Made by a program: the position numbers and the translations under genes | The notes under the pieces: generated by a model | Seen by the model: the letters and a program-made list of their open reading frames with translations, nothing else | The model's database searches: none | What the model was told of the DNA's origin: nothing | Source of the DNA: Roseburia sp. | Lineage (GTDB): Bacteria > Bacillota > Clostridia > Lachnospirales > Lachnospiraceae | Assembly (NCBI GenBank): GCA_023664685.1 | Contig: JAMPFC010000001.1 | Coordinates: forward strand, 60,869-107,670 | DNA: 46,802 bases | Reading direction: 5' to 3' | Shown: piece after piece, positions 35,308-43,783 of the stretch | Position numbering within the stretch: position 1 is the first letter of the stretch | Layout: every line of letters begins with the position of its first letter

Positions 35308-37379
35308 CAATACGATTAAATGGTTCTTCGTATATTAATGATATGGAGTTAAAAGAGCGTTTTCGGGTGTTGAATGACAGCCTGTGGATCTCGGTTCTTT
35401 CACTGGCCGGGAACCCTCAGGGTGAGACATTTACGCCAGAGGGCGAGGTGTCACCGTATCTTACGATGGATCTTGAAAAGCGGCTGGCGCAGTCATTGGA
35501 GGAGGAGCCGGCGGATTTTCTTGTGGTGGACATGTGTTATAGTGCCGGACACGCCCTTTGTAAGTGGCGGGATCAGGTGTTTACCAAAAACCCAAAATTT
35601 ATCGAGAGCGATTTTCGCGCAGAACACGAGGAGGAACTGGAAGAGATTGACGTGATGCGTGACCGGGAATTTGACTGGAAACCGTACATGGATTCGTATC
35701 TGGAGCTGATCGGGAAATATTTTGACAGAAACCATATCATCCTTGTGAAGTCCCGTTGTCCGGCATGGTACGTGACGCATACGCATGTGCGGAAGATGCG
35801 CAAGAAGGCAAGGCGGGCATATAACAAACGGATCAAAGAGTTAGAGGACTATTTTGTGGAAAAAATGGATCCTTATATCATCGATATTTATTCGCACTAT
35901 TATGTGGATTTTAACCACAAAAAGGGATTTACGATGTCCTCGTATGAGAAACCGTTTTATCACCATGCCAAGCGGCTTATTTCCATGATCGTAAGGACAC
36001 TCCCGGAACAGAGGGTGTTCCGGGAACAGGAGTACTATATCCGGCTTGGCCGGTTCATCAAATATTATGACAATCTGTTTGCCAAAAATAATGTCGGGCT
36101 TTTTATGGATGACAGTAAGTTTCTCGATCATCTGGTCTTGCAGCTTGGCCGCCCGGTACTTACGGAGTATGAGAGCGATTTTGTGGCGATCGAGAAAAAG
36201 GGATATCAGAGCATCGATGAGATTCTTGAGAAATATGATTTTAAGTTTGCGGCGTCGTTACAGGAATGCCTGAAAACGGTAAAAGCGGTGGAAGAGGGCG
36301 ATCTGTTCCGGGATGGGGTAAATTATGACACGATTTTTGAATATGATATGAAGATCATCGGACGGTTTACGGAGCTTGTAAAAGAGGAATTGGACAAGAC
36401 CGGTCTGTTCGAGGAGGAACTTCATATCACCACATTTCACTGCCGGGATTATTATCTTATTTTGTCCGCATATAAAAAGGTGCTGTCGGAAAAATATCTG
36501 AAAAAGCATATCCTTTCACTGGACAAAAAGGCAGAGGGGCGAAACAAGCGCAAACTTCTTATAAAAACCATGAAAAAGAAGTACAGCGATCCGATGAAGG
36601 CGCTTGCCAATGCGGTGAATGAGTATTATAAGCCGGTTCTTGTGGATCTGTGGGGTTCCTGTATCACAAGAGAGATTTTGAATGAGGATGACGGACATTT
36701 CCAGATCAACAGCTACGCTTACCGAAACTGTTTTTTGTTTGCGTTTGATGAACCGATTCCGTATGAGGATAAAAATTTTGAGGATCTTTCCTTGTTTGAA
36801 AACAGTACATGGCGCGTGGGCTATATAAAGAGCGCTTTCCATAAAGATTTGCCAGAGAGGCTCAAAAAAACGAAATCCCAATGGCTTCTCCTTGATTTTT
36901 ATGATCTGGTCTGTGATGTGGTGGAGTATCATGGCGGCGTTTTGACCGCGGATAACGAAGTCCGCGCCCTCAAATTTTTCAAACAGATCAAAAATGAGTG
37001 CAACATCACTTCGATCGACGAGATTTTGGATGACGAGGAGATCCGGCGGCGCTTTGATGTGTTTATCCGTTTTGTCAAAGAGCGCTATGGAAAAAATGTG
37101 ATCTTTATCCGGGCGGATGTAAAGACGAAGTTTTTGGACTACAAGCGGGAACTCAGACCGCTGCGCGGATATAAAAAAGAGACGCTTTTAAAGAAAAAGA
37201 AATTTTTAAATAAGTGGCAGGATTATTTTGAAAAGCAGATGGAATGCCATGTGATCGACTATGCCAGAAAGTATCAGGCAGACGATCTGTGCGTCTCGGG
37301 GGCTTTTATGGTGCATTATGAAAAAGAGTTCTATGAGAAGGGGTATCGGGAACTGCGGAGGATCATCGGCGGGAAGTAA
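35295..37379 (+). CDS. Tandem DUF6270-type protein of the glycan cluster
   Basis: A 694-residue protein whose start overlaps the previous gene by 13 nt (GAGG is 11 nt upstream). The C-terminal third (~447-694) has the DUF6270 hallmark LWGSCITRE (GSC at 454-456), WLLLDFYDL and the end HYEKEFYEKGYRELRRII. The N-terminal ~235 residues repeat this layout: NGSSYIND, FLVVDMCYS, DIYSHYYVD and SYEKPFYHHAKRLISMI. The gene therefore encodes two such domains joined by a helical linker. DUF6270 proteins cluster with surface-polysaccharide genes and may be SGNH-like esterases. That function is inferred. Confidence 0.75.
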   Translation: MEKITIRLNGSSYINDMELKERFRVLNDSLWISVLSLAGNPQGETFTPEGEVSPYLTMDLEKRLAQSLEEEPADFLVVDMCYSAGHALCKWRDQVFTKNPKFIESDFRAEHEEELEEIDVMRDREFDWKPYMDSYLELIGKYFDRNHIILVKSRCPAWYVTHTHVRKMRKKARRAYNKRIKELEDYFVEKMDPYIIDIYSHYYVDFNHKKGFTMSSYEKPFYHHAKRLISMIVRTLPEQRVFREQEYYIRLGRFIKYYDNLFAKNNVGLFMDDSKFLDHLVLQLGRPVLTEYESDFVAIEKKGYQSIDEILEKYDFKFAASLQECLKTVKAVEEGDLFRDGVNYDTIFEYDMKIIGRFTELVKEELDKTGLFEEELHITTFHCRDYYLILSAYKKVLSEKYLKKHILSLDKKAEGRNKRKLLIKTMKKKYSDPMKALANAVNEYYKPVLVDLWGSCITREILNEDDGHFQINSYAYRNCFLFAFDEPIPYEDKNFEDLSLFENSTWRVGYIKSAFHKDLPERLKKTKSQWLLLDFYDLVCDVVEYHGGVLTADNEVRALKFFKQIKNECNITSIDEILDDEEIRRRFDVFIRFVKERYGKNVIFIRADVKTKFLDYKRELRPLRGYKKETLLKKKKFLNKWQDYFEKQMECHVIDYARKYQADDLCVSGAFMVHYEKEFYEKGYRELRRIIGGK

Positions 37380-37402
37380 GTGTGAAAAATAAATTGTGAA
37401 AG

Positions 37403-37431
37403 TTGCAAAGTTGCCGAAAATGTGGTATACT
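37403..37431 (+). promoter_or_regulatory. Promoter of the glycosyltransferase/export operon
   Basis: TTGCAA at 37403-37408, a 17-nt spacer and TATACT at 37426-37431, 40 nt upstream of the first glycosyltransferase start. The genes from 37472 to 46064 all run in one direction with short gaps or overlaps. Confidence 0.7.
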
Positions 37432-37471
37432 CTAGCGGTGACTGTGAATACAAAGATCAGGGAATGAGAGG

Positions 37472-38644
37472 ATGCAGGGAAAAAAGGATCAGATCCGGGT
37501 TTTACAGGTAAATAAATTATACTATCCAGTGACAGGCGGAATCGAACGGGTCGTGCAGCAGTTGGCCGAGGGGCTTTGTGAAGATACCGACACAAAGGTG
37601 TTGGTATGCCGCCGAATGGGAAAGACAGTCGTAGAACAGATTGGCGGCGTCGAGGTTACGAGGGCTTCGAGCATGGGGATGCTTTCATCGCTTCCGTTGT
37701 CTCTTTCGTTTTTGTGGAAGTTCCGCAGGATGGCAAAAGACCGGGATATCGTTCATATCCATATGCCGTTTCCGCTAGGAGATTTAGCCTGTTTTCTATC
37801 CGGCTATAAGGGGAATGTGGTTTTGTGGTGGCACAGCGACATTGTCCGTCAGAAGAGACTCATGAAACTGTACCGTCCCTTGATGGAGTGGCTTTTGCGG
37901 CGGGCAGACTGCATCATTGTGGCGACAAAGGGGCATATCGAGGGTTCAAAATATTTAAAACCCTATCAGGAGAAATGCCGGATCATTCCATATGGTGTAG
38001 AGCGAAAGATTGAACAAGAGGCAGAAAAGTGGAGTGAAGCCCAAAAACTTCACGGGGGAAAAGATGAGGAACATGATCTTGTAAAATACCTCTTTGTAGG
38101 GCGTCTGGTGTATTATAAGGGCTGTAGTACGATGATCGAGGCATTTGTTCAGGCAGCAGAGCAGGACAGACGTCTCCAGTTGGATCTTGTCGGGACAGGC
38201 CCGCTTGAAGCAGAGCTAAAAAGACAAGTGGAAGAAGCGGGATTTATGGAACAGATCCATTTTCATGCCGGAGTAAGCGATGAGGAACTGATGCGGTATT
38301 TTAGAGAATGTGACGTCTTTGTGCTTCCATCTCTCCAGAGGAGTGAGGCATTTGGTCTCGTTCAGATCGAGGCGATGGCATTTGGCAAGCCTGTGATCAA
38401 TACAAATCTGCCAAGCGGCGTACCGTATGTGAGCCTGCATGGGGAGACCGGACTGACGGTGGAACCCGGAAATGTGAAAGAACTGGCAGAGGCGATGAGG
38501 TATCTGGCGGAGCATCCGTCAGAGCGGCAACAGATGGGAGAGCGTGCTAGAGAGCGAATGAGAGAACAGTTTCGGATGGATGGGATGTTAGAACGGGTGC
38601 TGCAGCTCTATGAGGAATTTGCGGAAAGGAAACAGAGGAAGTGA
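37472..38644 (+). CDS. Glycosyltransferase family 4 protein
   Basis: A 390-residue GT-B fold retaining glycosyltransferase, presumably transferring a sugar from a nucleotide sugar to the growing glycan. The N-terminal acceptor domain shows YPVTGGIERVVQQL. The C-terminal donor domain shows FVGRLVYYKG and the GT4 E-x7-E motif in SEAFGLVQIEAM. GAGAGG precedes the ATG. The stop overlaps the GTG start of the next gene (GTGA). The sugar cannot be read from the sequence. Confidence 0.9.
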   Translation: MQGKKDQIRVLQVNKLYYPVTGGIERVVQQLAEGLCEDTDTKVLVCRRMGKTVVEQIGGVEVTRASSMGMLSSLPLSLSFLWKFRRMAKDRDIVHIHMPFPLGDLACFLSGYKGNVVLWWHSDIVRQKRLMKLYRPLMEWLLRRADCIIVATKGHIEGSKYLKPYQEKCRIIPYGVERKIEQEAEKWSEAQKLHGGKDEEHDLVKYLFVGRLVYYKGCSTMIEAFVQAAEQDRRLQLDLVGTGPLEAELKRQVEEAGFMEQIHFHAGVSDEELMRYFRECDVFVLPSLQRSEAFGLVQIEAMAFGKPVINTNLPSGVPYVSLHGETGLTVEPGNVKELAEAMRYLAEHPSERQQMGERARERMREQFRMDGMLERVLQLYEEFAERKQRK

Positions 38645-39804
38645 AGATTGCGTTTGATGGACAGCCGCTTCTCGGACAAAATAAAACGGGAATCGCTTAT
38701 AATGAGGATGGTTTGTTAAAGGGGCTTTTGAAACAATATGGACAGGATCAGTACGCTGTGGATATTTTTTCATTCAAACATGCAAACGAGAAGCGTGCTG
38801 CGGTATCTCATTATTCTGCTGATCTGGAGATTCATGAATGCAGATGGTTTTCAGGAACTTTGTTTCGCTTATTCTCTTTGATATTTCCGATTCCGTATTG
38901 TTGGTTCTTTGATCAGAAAAGAGAAATTACTCATTTCTGCAACTATGTTATTCCATTCGGTGTGAGAGGAAAAAAAGTAGTAACAATCCATGATTTGGCA
39001 TTCCGGGAGTATCCTGAGACAGTGCGGATGCGAACGATGCTTATGCTTAAGAGGAATGTGAAACGCTCCATCAAAAGAGCGGATGCTATTGTGGCAGATT
39101 CAGAGTTTACCAAACAGGAAATTATAAAATATTATCAAGTTGCGCCGGGGAAAATTTGCGTGGTGCCATGCGGCGTGGATACAACTCAATATCATACGGA
39201 ATACAGTACAGAACAAGTTGAGTGTGTGAAAGAGAAATATAATATTGAGGGAGACTATTTTTTATATCTGGGGACGTTAGAGCCTCGAAAAAACTTGTGT
39301 GGTTTACTTCGTGCATATAAGAATTTCTATGATAAAAGAAAGAAAACAGGAGAAGATATTCCGAGGCTTGTGCTTGCTGGTGGTAAGGGATGGATGTATG
39401 ATGATATTTTTCGTACTGCCGATGAGATTTGTTTAGAGGAATATGTTATATTCACTGGTTATGTTGATGAAGAGGACAAAGCACCATTGATGAAAGGGGC
39501 TTCGGTGTTTTGTTTTCCCTCCTTCTATGAGGGCTTTGGAATGCCGCCACTGGAAGCAATGGCGTGTGGAACGCCGGTGCTGACTTCAAATAATTCTTCT
39601 TTGGAAGAAATTACCGGAGAGGCAGCAGTTCAGGTATCTCCGGACGATGTGGGGGAAATGGCAAAAGCAATGGAATTGCTATGGTCGGATAAGGAATTGT
39701 GTAAGGAGTTTGTGGAAAAAGGCTTCGAAAGAGTACAAAAATATTCTTGGGAAAATGCGGTGAAAATTCTTTATGATCTTTATCGAAAATTAGGAAATGA
39801 ATAG
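38641..39804 (+). CDS. Glycosyltransferase family 4 protein
   Basis: A 387-residue GT4 enzyme with a GTG start overlapping the preceding stop. The N-terminus KIAFDGQPLLGQNKTGIAY is typical of the mannosyltransferase-like branch. The donor domain has YLGTLEPRKNL and the E-x7-E motif in YEGFGMPPLEAMACGTPV. It is soluble and probably associates with the membrane beside the neighbouring enzymes. Base composition becomes more AT-rich partway through this gene, hinting at mosaic origin of the cluster. Confidence 0.9.
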   Translation: MKIAFDGQPLLGQNKTGIAYNEDGLLKGLLKQYGQDQYAVDIFSFKHANEKRAAVSHYSADLEIHECRWFSGTLFRLFSLIFPIPYCWFFDQKREITHFCNYVIPFGVRGKKVVTIHDLAFREYPETVRMRTMLMLKRNVKRSIKRADAIVADSEFTKQEIIKYYQVAPGKICVVPCGVDTTQYHTEYSTEQVECVKEKYNIEGDYFLYLGTLEPRKNLCGLLRAYKNFYDKRKKTGEDIPRLVLAGGKGWMYDDIFRTADEICLEEYVIFTGYVDEEDKAPLMKGASVFCFPSFYEGFGMPPLEAMACGTPVLTSNNSSLEEITGEAAVQVSPDDVGEMAKAMELLWSDKELCKEFVEKGFERVQKYSWENAVKILYDLYRKLGNE

Positions 39805-39826
39805 GTGACAAACGAAAGGAATCAGT

Positions 39827-40597
39827 ATGTTTCGTGAAATTTTTCAATATCGTGAAATGATTTTCTCTCTGGTAAAGAGGGATCTGCGGGGCAGATATAA
39901 GGGGTCTGTTCTTGGCTTTTTGTGGACATTTATCAATCCCCTTTTGCAGTTATTAGTATATACGATGGTTTTTTCGGTCATCATGCGTTCCGGGATTGAG
40001 GATTATTATATGTTTTTATTTGTGGCACTGGTGCCGTGGATTTTTTTCAGTACATCCCTGACGGGCGGTTCTAATTGTATTATCGCCCAACAGGACATGG
40101 TAAAGAAGATTTACTTTCCCAGAGAAGTACTGCCGATCGCCCATGTGACAAGCCAGTTTATCAATATGCTGTTAAGTTTTATTGTAATATTTGCTGTATT
40201 GATCGTCCAGAGGTATCCGCTACATTTTCGTGCGCTTTTATGCCTGCCGGTTGTTATGGTGGTGGAGTACATTCTTGCGATGGGGATTACGATGGTGGTC
40301 GCTGCGATCACGGTTTATCTGAGGGATGTAGAGTATATTCTCGGTATTATCACGATGGCGTGGCAGTTTTTGACGCCGGTCATGTACAGTGTGGATATGG
40401 TTCCCGAGAGACTTCAAAAAATATTTTATCTAAATCCCATGACACCGATCATTGTGGCATACCGGAAGATTTTATATGAGGGTGAAGTGCCGCAGCTTGG
40501 TACGCTCTTGTCGGGAACTGTGATGGGAATCATCATTTTATGCATTGGCTGGATGTTATTCCATCATTTGCAAAAACATTTTGTGGAGGAATTGTGA
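39827..40597 (+). CDS. Polysaccharide ABC exporter permease (Wzm/TagG-like)
   Basis: A 256-residue ABC-2 type permease with about six membrane helices. The family N-terminus REMIFSLVKRDLRGRYKGS, then LGFLWTFINPLLQLLVY, and the C-terminal FYLNPMTPIIVAYR are typical of teichoic acid, O-antigen and capsule exporters. Its stop codon overlaps the ATPase start (TGATG), so the two form one transporter. Cargo is probably a lipid-linked glycan made by the surrounding enzymes. Confidence 0.92.
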   Translation: MFREIFQYREMIFSLVKRDLRGRYKGSVLGFLWTFINPLLQLLVYTMVFSVIMRSGIEDYYMFLFVALVPWIFFSTSLTGGSNCIIAQQDMVKKIYFPREVLPIAHVTSQFINMLLSFIVIFAVLIVQRYPLHFRALLCLPVVMVVEYILAMGITMVVAAITVYLRDVEYILGIITMAWQFLTPVMYSVDMVPERLQKIFYLNPMTPIIVAYRKILYEGEVPQLGTLLSGTVMGIIILCIGWMLFHHLQKHFVEEL

Positions 40598-41892
40598 TGC
40601 GGGATGGCAATGTTATAGAGGTAGACAATATCACGAAGAAGTTCCGCGTCTATTTGGATAAGGGACATACGTTAAAAGAAAAGATTTTATTTAAAAAGCG
40701 ACGGAATTATGAAGACAGGCAGGTTTTGCGCGGAATTTGTTTTCAGGTGAAAAAAGGAGAGGCAGTTGGTCTGATCGGGCATAATGGCTGTGGGAAAAGT
40801 ACAACTTTAAAATTGTTGTCAAAGATCATGTATCCGGATTCCGGGGAAATCCGGATGAAGGGGCGCGTCTCGAGCCTGATTGAATTGGGAGCGGGATTTC
40901 ACCCGGATATGAGCGGAAGAGAAAATATTTATATCAATGCTTCAATCTTTGGGCTTAGCAGGAAAGAGATCGATCGAAGGCTGGAGGATATCATTGCCTT
41001 TTCAGAACTGGAGGAGTTTATTGATAACCCGGTGAGGACATATTCTTCGGGGATGTATATGAGACTGGCATTTGCGGTGGCGATCAATGTAGATGCAGAT
41101 ATTCTGCTGATCGATGAGATACTGGCAGTGGGGGATGCTGGGTTTCAGGCGAAATGTTTTAACCGGTTACAGGAAATCAAGGCAAAGGGGACAACGATCG
41201 TTATCGTATCACATTCGATGGGGCAGATTGAGCAGATTTGTGACCGATCGATCTGGATCCATGAGGGAGAAATTCGAGCAGAAGGGATTCCCAAAGAAGT
41301 AGACATGCAATATTTGGAGTATATGGGAGAACAGCGGCAGACTATTGCAGAGAAGGAACTTCGCAGGCAGGAGGAGAAAGCCTCTCAAAGCACAGAAGAG
41401 AAAAAAGGAAAGGAAGAGCGGAAACCGGCAGAGCCGGTGGGAAAATCTGAACTGCAGGCAGAAGGTGGGAAAAAACGTTGGGGGAATGGGAAAGCTGTTA
41501 TTAAAAAAATCACATTACTGAAATCGGATGGTCAGCCCGGGATCAGTTTTAAAACAGGGGATCAATTTCGGATACGCATTGATTACGCGGTAAAAGAACC
41601 TGTCAGGGATGCCGTGTTTGGAATTGGGATTTTTCGTGTGGATGGAGTCCATTGTTATGGAACGAATACACACCTTGACCAGTTGGATGAGTTTGATCTG
41701 GAAAAAGACGGGACAGTGTATTTTGTGGTTGACAATCTGAACCTCTTGTCAGGAAGCTATTGTTTGGATGTGGCGATTGAGAGTGATGTGGGGACTCCAG
41801 TGGATTATTTCAGGCAGGCCTGTCGATTTGATACGTTTTCTTCGATTCAGGATGTGGGTGTAAGCAGGATTGGACATAAGTGGGAGATGTAG
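40597..41892 (+). CDS. Polysaccharide ABC exporter ATPase with C-terminal cargo-binding domain (Wzt-like)
   Basis: ATG at 40597 follows GGAGGA and overlaps the permease stop by one base; 431 residues. Walker A is GHNGCGKST (61-69), the signature YSSGM, and Walker B LLIDEILAVGD. After the ATPase (to ~235) comes a charged linker rich in Glu/Lys/Ala (~245-290). A C-terminal beta-sandwich domain (~295-431; phrases RIDYAVKEPVRDAVFGIGIF and LNLLSGSYCLDVAIE) matches the Wzt C-terminal domain. In Wzt this domain binds the capped non-reducing end of the polymer, so the exporter probably reads a terminal modification. Confidence 0.92.
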   Translation: MRDGNVIEVDNITKKFRVYLDKGHTLKEKILFKKRRNYEDRQVLRGICFQVKKGEAVGLIGHNGCGKSTTLKLLSKIMYPDSGEIRMKGRVSSLIELGAGFHPDMSGRENIYINASIFGLSRKEIDRRLEDIIAFSELEEFIDNPVRTYSSGMYMRLAFAVAINVDADILLIDEILAVGDAGFQAKCFNRLQEIKAKGTTIVIVSHSMGQIEQICDRSIWIHEGEIRAEGIPKEVDMQYLEYMGEQRQTIAEKELRRQEEKASQSTEEKKGKEERKPAEPVGKSELQAEGGKKRWGNGKAVIKKITLLKSDGQPGISFKTGDQFRIRIDYAVKEPVRDAVFGIGIFRVDGVHCYGTNTHLDQLDEFDLEKDGTVYFVVDNLNLLSGSYCLDVAIESDVGTPVDYFRQACRFDTFSSIQDVGVSRIGHKWEM

Positions 41893-41913
41893 TTTTGCGA
41901 GAGGAGGGGTGTT

Positions 41914-43344
41914 ATGAAACTTTTATATGATGAAAATCTGTCGTTTTCGGAAACAAATTTTTTTAAACGTATCCTGAAACGGGCAATCCGCAAAAGTGTG
42001 ACATTTTTATTGAAACCGTATATCAGCTTTCAGAATCAGACAAATGAGATGCTGCAGAAGGAACTGGAGTATCAGGAGAAGGAACTGAAAGACGTTGTTC
42101 AGGAACTCAGAAAAGAAATGTGTAATAAGACAGAAAATTTGATGCATAAGACAAATGAATTGAGAGAAAGTTTGATTCGTTCAGAGACTCGGCTCGAGAA
42201 TCAGTTCGATACAGAGAAAGAGTTTTGGGACGATGCGATGGGGGCAATGGCAAGGGAGATCATGCTCGCAAAATGGAAGATCATTGATCATCTGGAGGAA
42301 GGGGAGGATAATCGACAGGATGATCTGAGTTGTGTGATTTGTGGTTATCAAGGGAAGAGAAATACATTCCGTACAATGGAATCAGACTGTATTTTCAATG
42401 GAGGACATCTGATCCGGTATGTGTGTCCAGAGTGTGGTGCTGTCTTTGGGCCGACTAAATTTTCTGAACGATCCCAGAGGCAGATTGATGATGATTACCG
42501 GGTACATTATTTAGGCTTTTCCGAGGGAGACTCTTCTTACAAAGAAGAGCGGGCATTTAAGATGTTAGAGCCGGATAAGGGGGGAGTTTATTTGAATTAT
42601 GGTTGCGGACACTGGTCAGGAACCTTACAGAAACTTCGGGATGAGGGATATCAGGTGTATGGTTACGAACCGTATTCTCCAGAGGTAGGGAATCCATACA
42701 TGATCACGGATAAAGAGGAACTGAAAAAAATGCGGTTTGATGGTATTTTTTCCAATGATCTGTTAGAACATTTACTGGATCCGGTCAGCGAATTGCGGGA
42801 AATGAAAGAACTGCTGATCAGTAACCAGAGTAAGATGTCTCACTGCACGTCCTGCTATACGTATAAATATGAGTATACGAGATTCCATACCTGTTTCTTT
42901 TTGGGAAATTCGGTTCAGCGCATGAGTGAATTGGCAGGACTTCAGATTTCGGATCAATGCGATGATATGAAAAAAAATGATTTTTATTGTTATGTATTTC
43001 GTCCGGCAGATAAAAAACGTAATATTTTAGACCAGATGTACTGCAATAAGAAGGCGGTTCAGAAAGAACGCAAAGTTCTAATTCAAAAAACCGGAATTCT
43101 TTTTGGCCCATATCTGACGTTGCTACCAAGAAAATATATGCTGTGTGTGGTAATAGAAGGCGAGGAAATAGATGCTTCGGTATCTGTATATAATCAAAAG
43201 GGGCAGAATATATTTATATGCGAACCATTGCATGAGGGGGAGAACAAGATTTCATTTTCTGTAGAAAAGAAAGAGCATGAAATGGAATTTGTGATCAAGA
43301 ATCATGGAAGTGATATGTGGGTGACTGAAATAGTGTTGAGTTGA
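41914..43344 (+). CDS. Coiled-coil, zinc-ribbon SAM-dependent methyltransferase
   Basis: A 476-residue protein behind AGAGGAGG. Residues 17-44 form an amphipathic basic and hydrophobic segment (KRAIRKSVTFLLKP), and ~45-130 a coiled coil. Next is a zinc ribbon C140/C143/C171/C174, then a class I methyltransferase domain (YLNYGCGHWSG, 226-236; GIFSNDLLEHLLDP, 277-290). The C-terminal ~90 residues look like a small beta domain. Its position next to a Wzt-like ATPase suggests it methylates the growing or finished glycan. The coiled coil and anchor recall the WbdD chain terminator, although domain order differs and no kinase domain is seen. Confidence 0.8.
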   Translation: MKLLYDENLSFSETNFFKRILKRAIRKSVTFLLKPYISFQNQTNEMLQKELEYQEKELKDVVQELRKEMCNKTENLMHKTNELRESLIRSETRLENQFDTEKEFWDDAMGAMAREIMLAKWKIIDHLEEGEDNRQDDLSCVICGYQGKRNTFRTMESDCIFNGGHLIRYVCPECGAVFGPTKFSERSQRQIDDDYRVHYLGFSEGDSSYKEERAFKMLEPDKGGVYLNYGCGHWSGTLQKLRDEGYQVYGYEPYSPEVGNPYMITDKEELKKMRFDGIFSNDLLEHLLDPVSELREMKELLISNQSKMSHCTSCYTYKYEYTRFHTCFFLGNSVQRMSELAGLQISDQCDDMKKNDFYCYVFRPADKKRNILDQMYCNKKAVQKERKVLIQKTGILFGPYLTLLPRKYMLCVVIEGEEIDASVSVYNQKGQNIFICEPLHEGENKISFSVEKKEHEMEFVIKNHGSDMWVTEIVLS

Positions 43345-43377
43345 CAGGAGAGAAAACATATAAGGAGGAAATCAAAA

Positions 43378-43782
43378 GTGAATAGTATAAATGTTGAAGA
43401 AATCATGGAAAAAATTCGTACTGAAATAAAGGAAAAAGGTTATAAAGAGAGTGATTTATCATTTTTAGATATTCCAATTTCAACTTTTCCTGAAGCTAGT
43501 CAAGAGAGTTTTGACTTAGACAAATTGCGGGAAAAATTGCAGAGAGTTAACGAAACGTATGGTGTGGACTATTATAAAGTAATTGAAGGTGGCGGTATAA
43601 AGACCTTTATAAAAAAAGCCATCCGCAAAATTTTAAAATTTTTGTTGTATCCGTTATGTCAGAATCAGGAACTATTTAATGCTTTTTCTGTCCAGACAAT
43701 GAATCAGTTGTTTTTATATATCCAACTACAGGAAGAACGTATCAATGAGTTAGAAGATTTGCAAAAGAAGGAGGAAGGCTGA
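43378..43782 (+). CDS. Small protein with shared membrane-anchor motif, glycan cluster
   Basis: A 134-residue protein with a GTG start behind AAGGAGG. The N-terminal part is helical and charged. Residues 77-101 (KKAIRKILKFLLYPLCQNQ) repeat the anchor segment of the preceding methyltransferase, and the C-terminus is a short coiled coil (LQEERINELEDLQKK). There is no enzymatic domain. This kind of peptide usually forms the N-terminus of larger glycan enzymes, so it may be a docking subunit, or the remnant of a split methyltransferase or glycosyltransferase. The next gene starts 2 nt after the stop codon. Confidence 0.65.
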   Translation: MNSINVEEIMEKIRTEIKEKGYKESDLSFLDIPISTFPEASQESFDLDKLREKLQRVNETYGVDYYKVIEGGGIKTFIKKAIRKILKFLLYPLCQNQELFNAFSVQTMNQLFLYIQLQEERINELEDLQKKEEG

Positions 43783-43783
43783 C

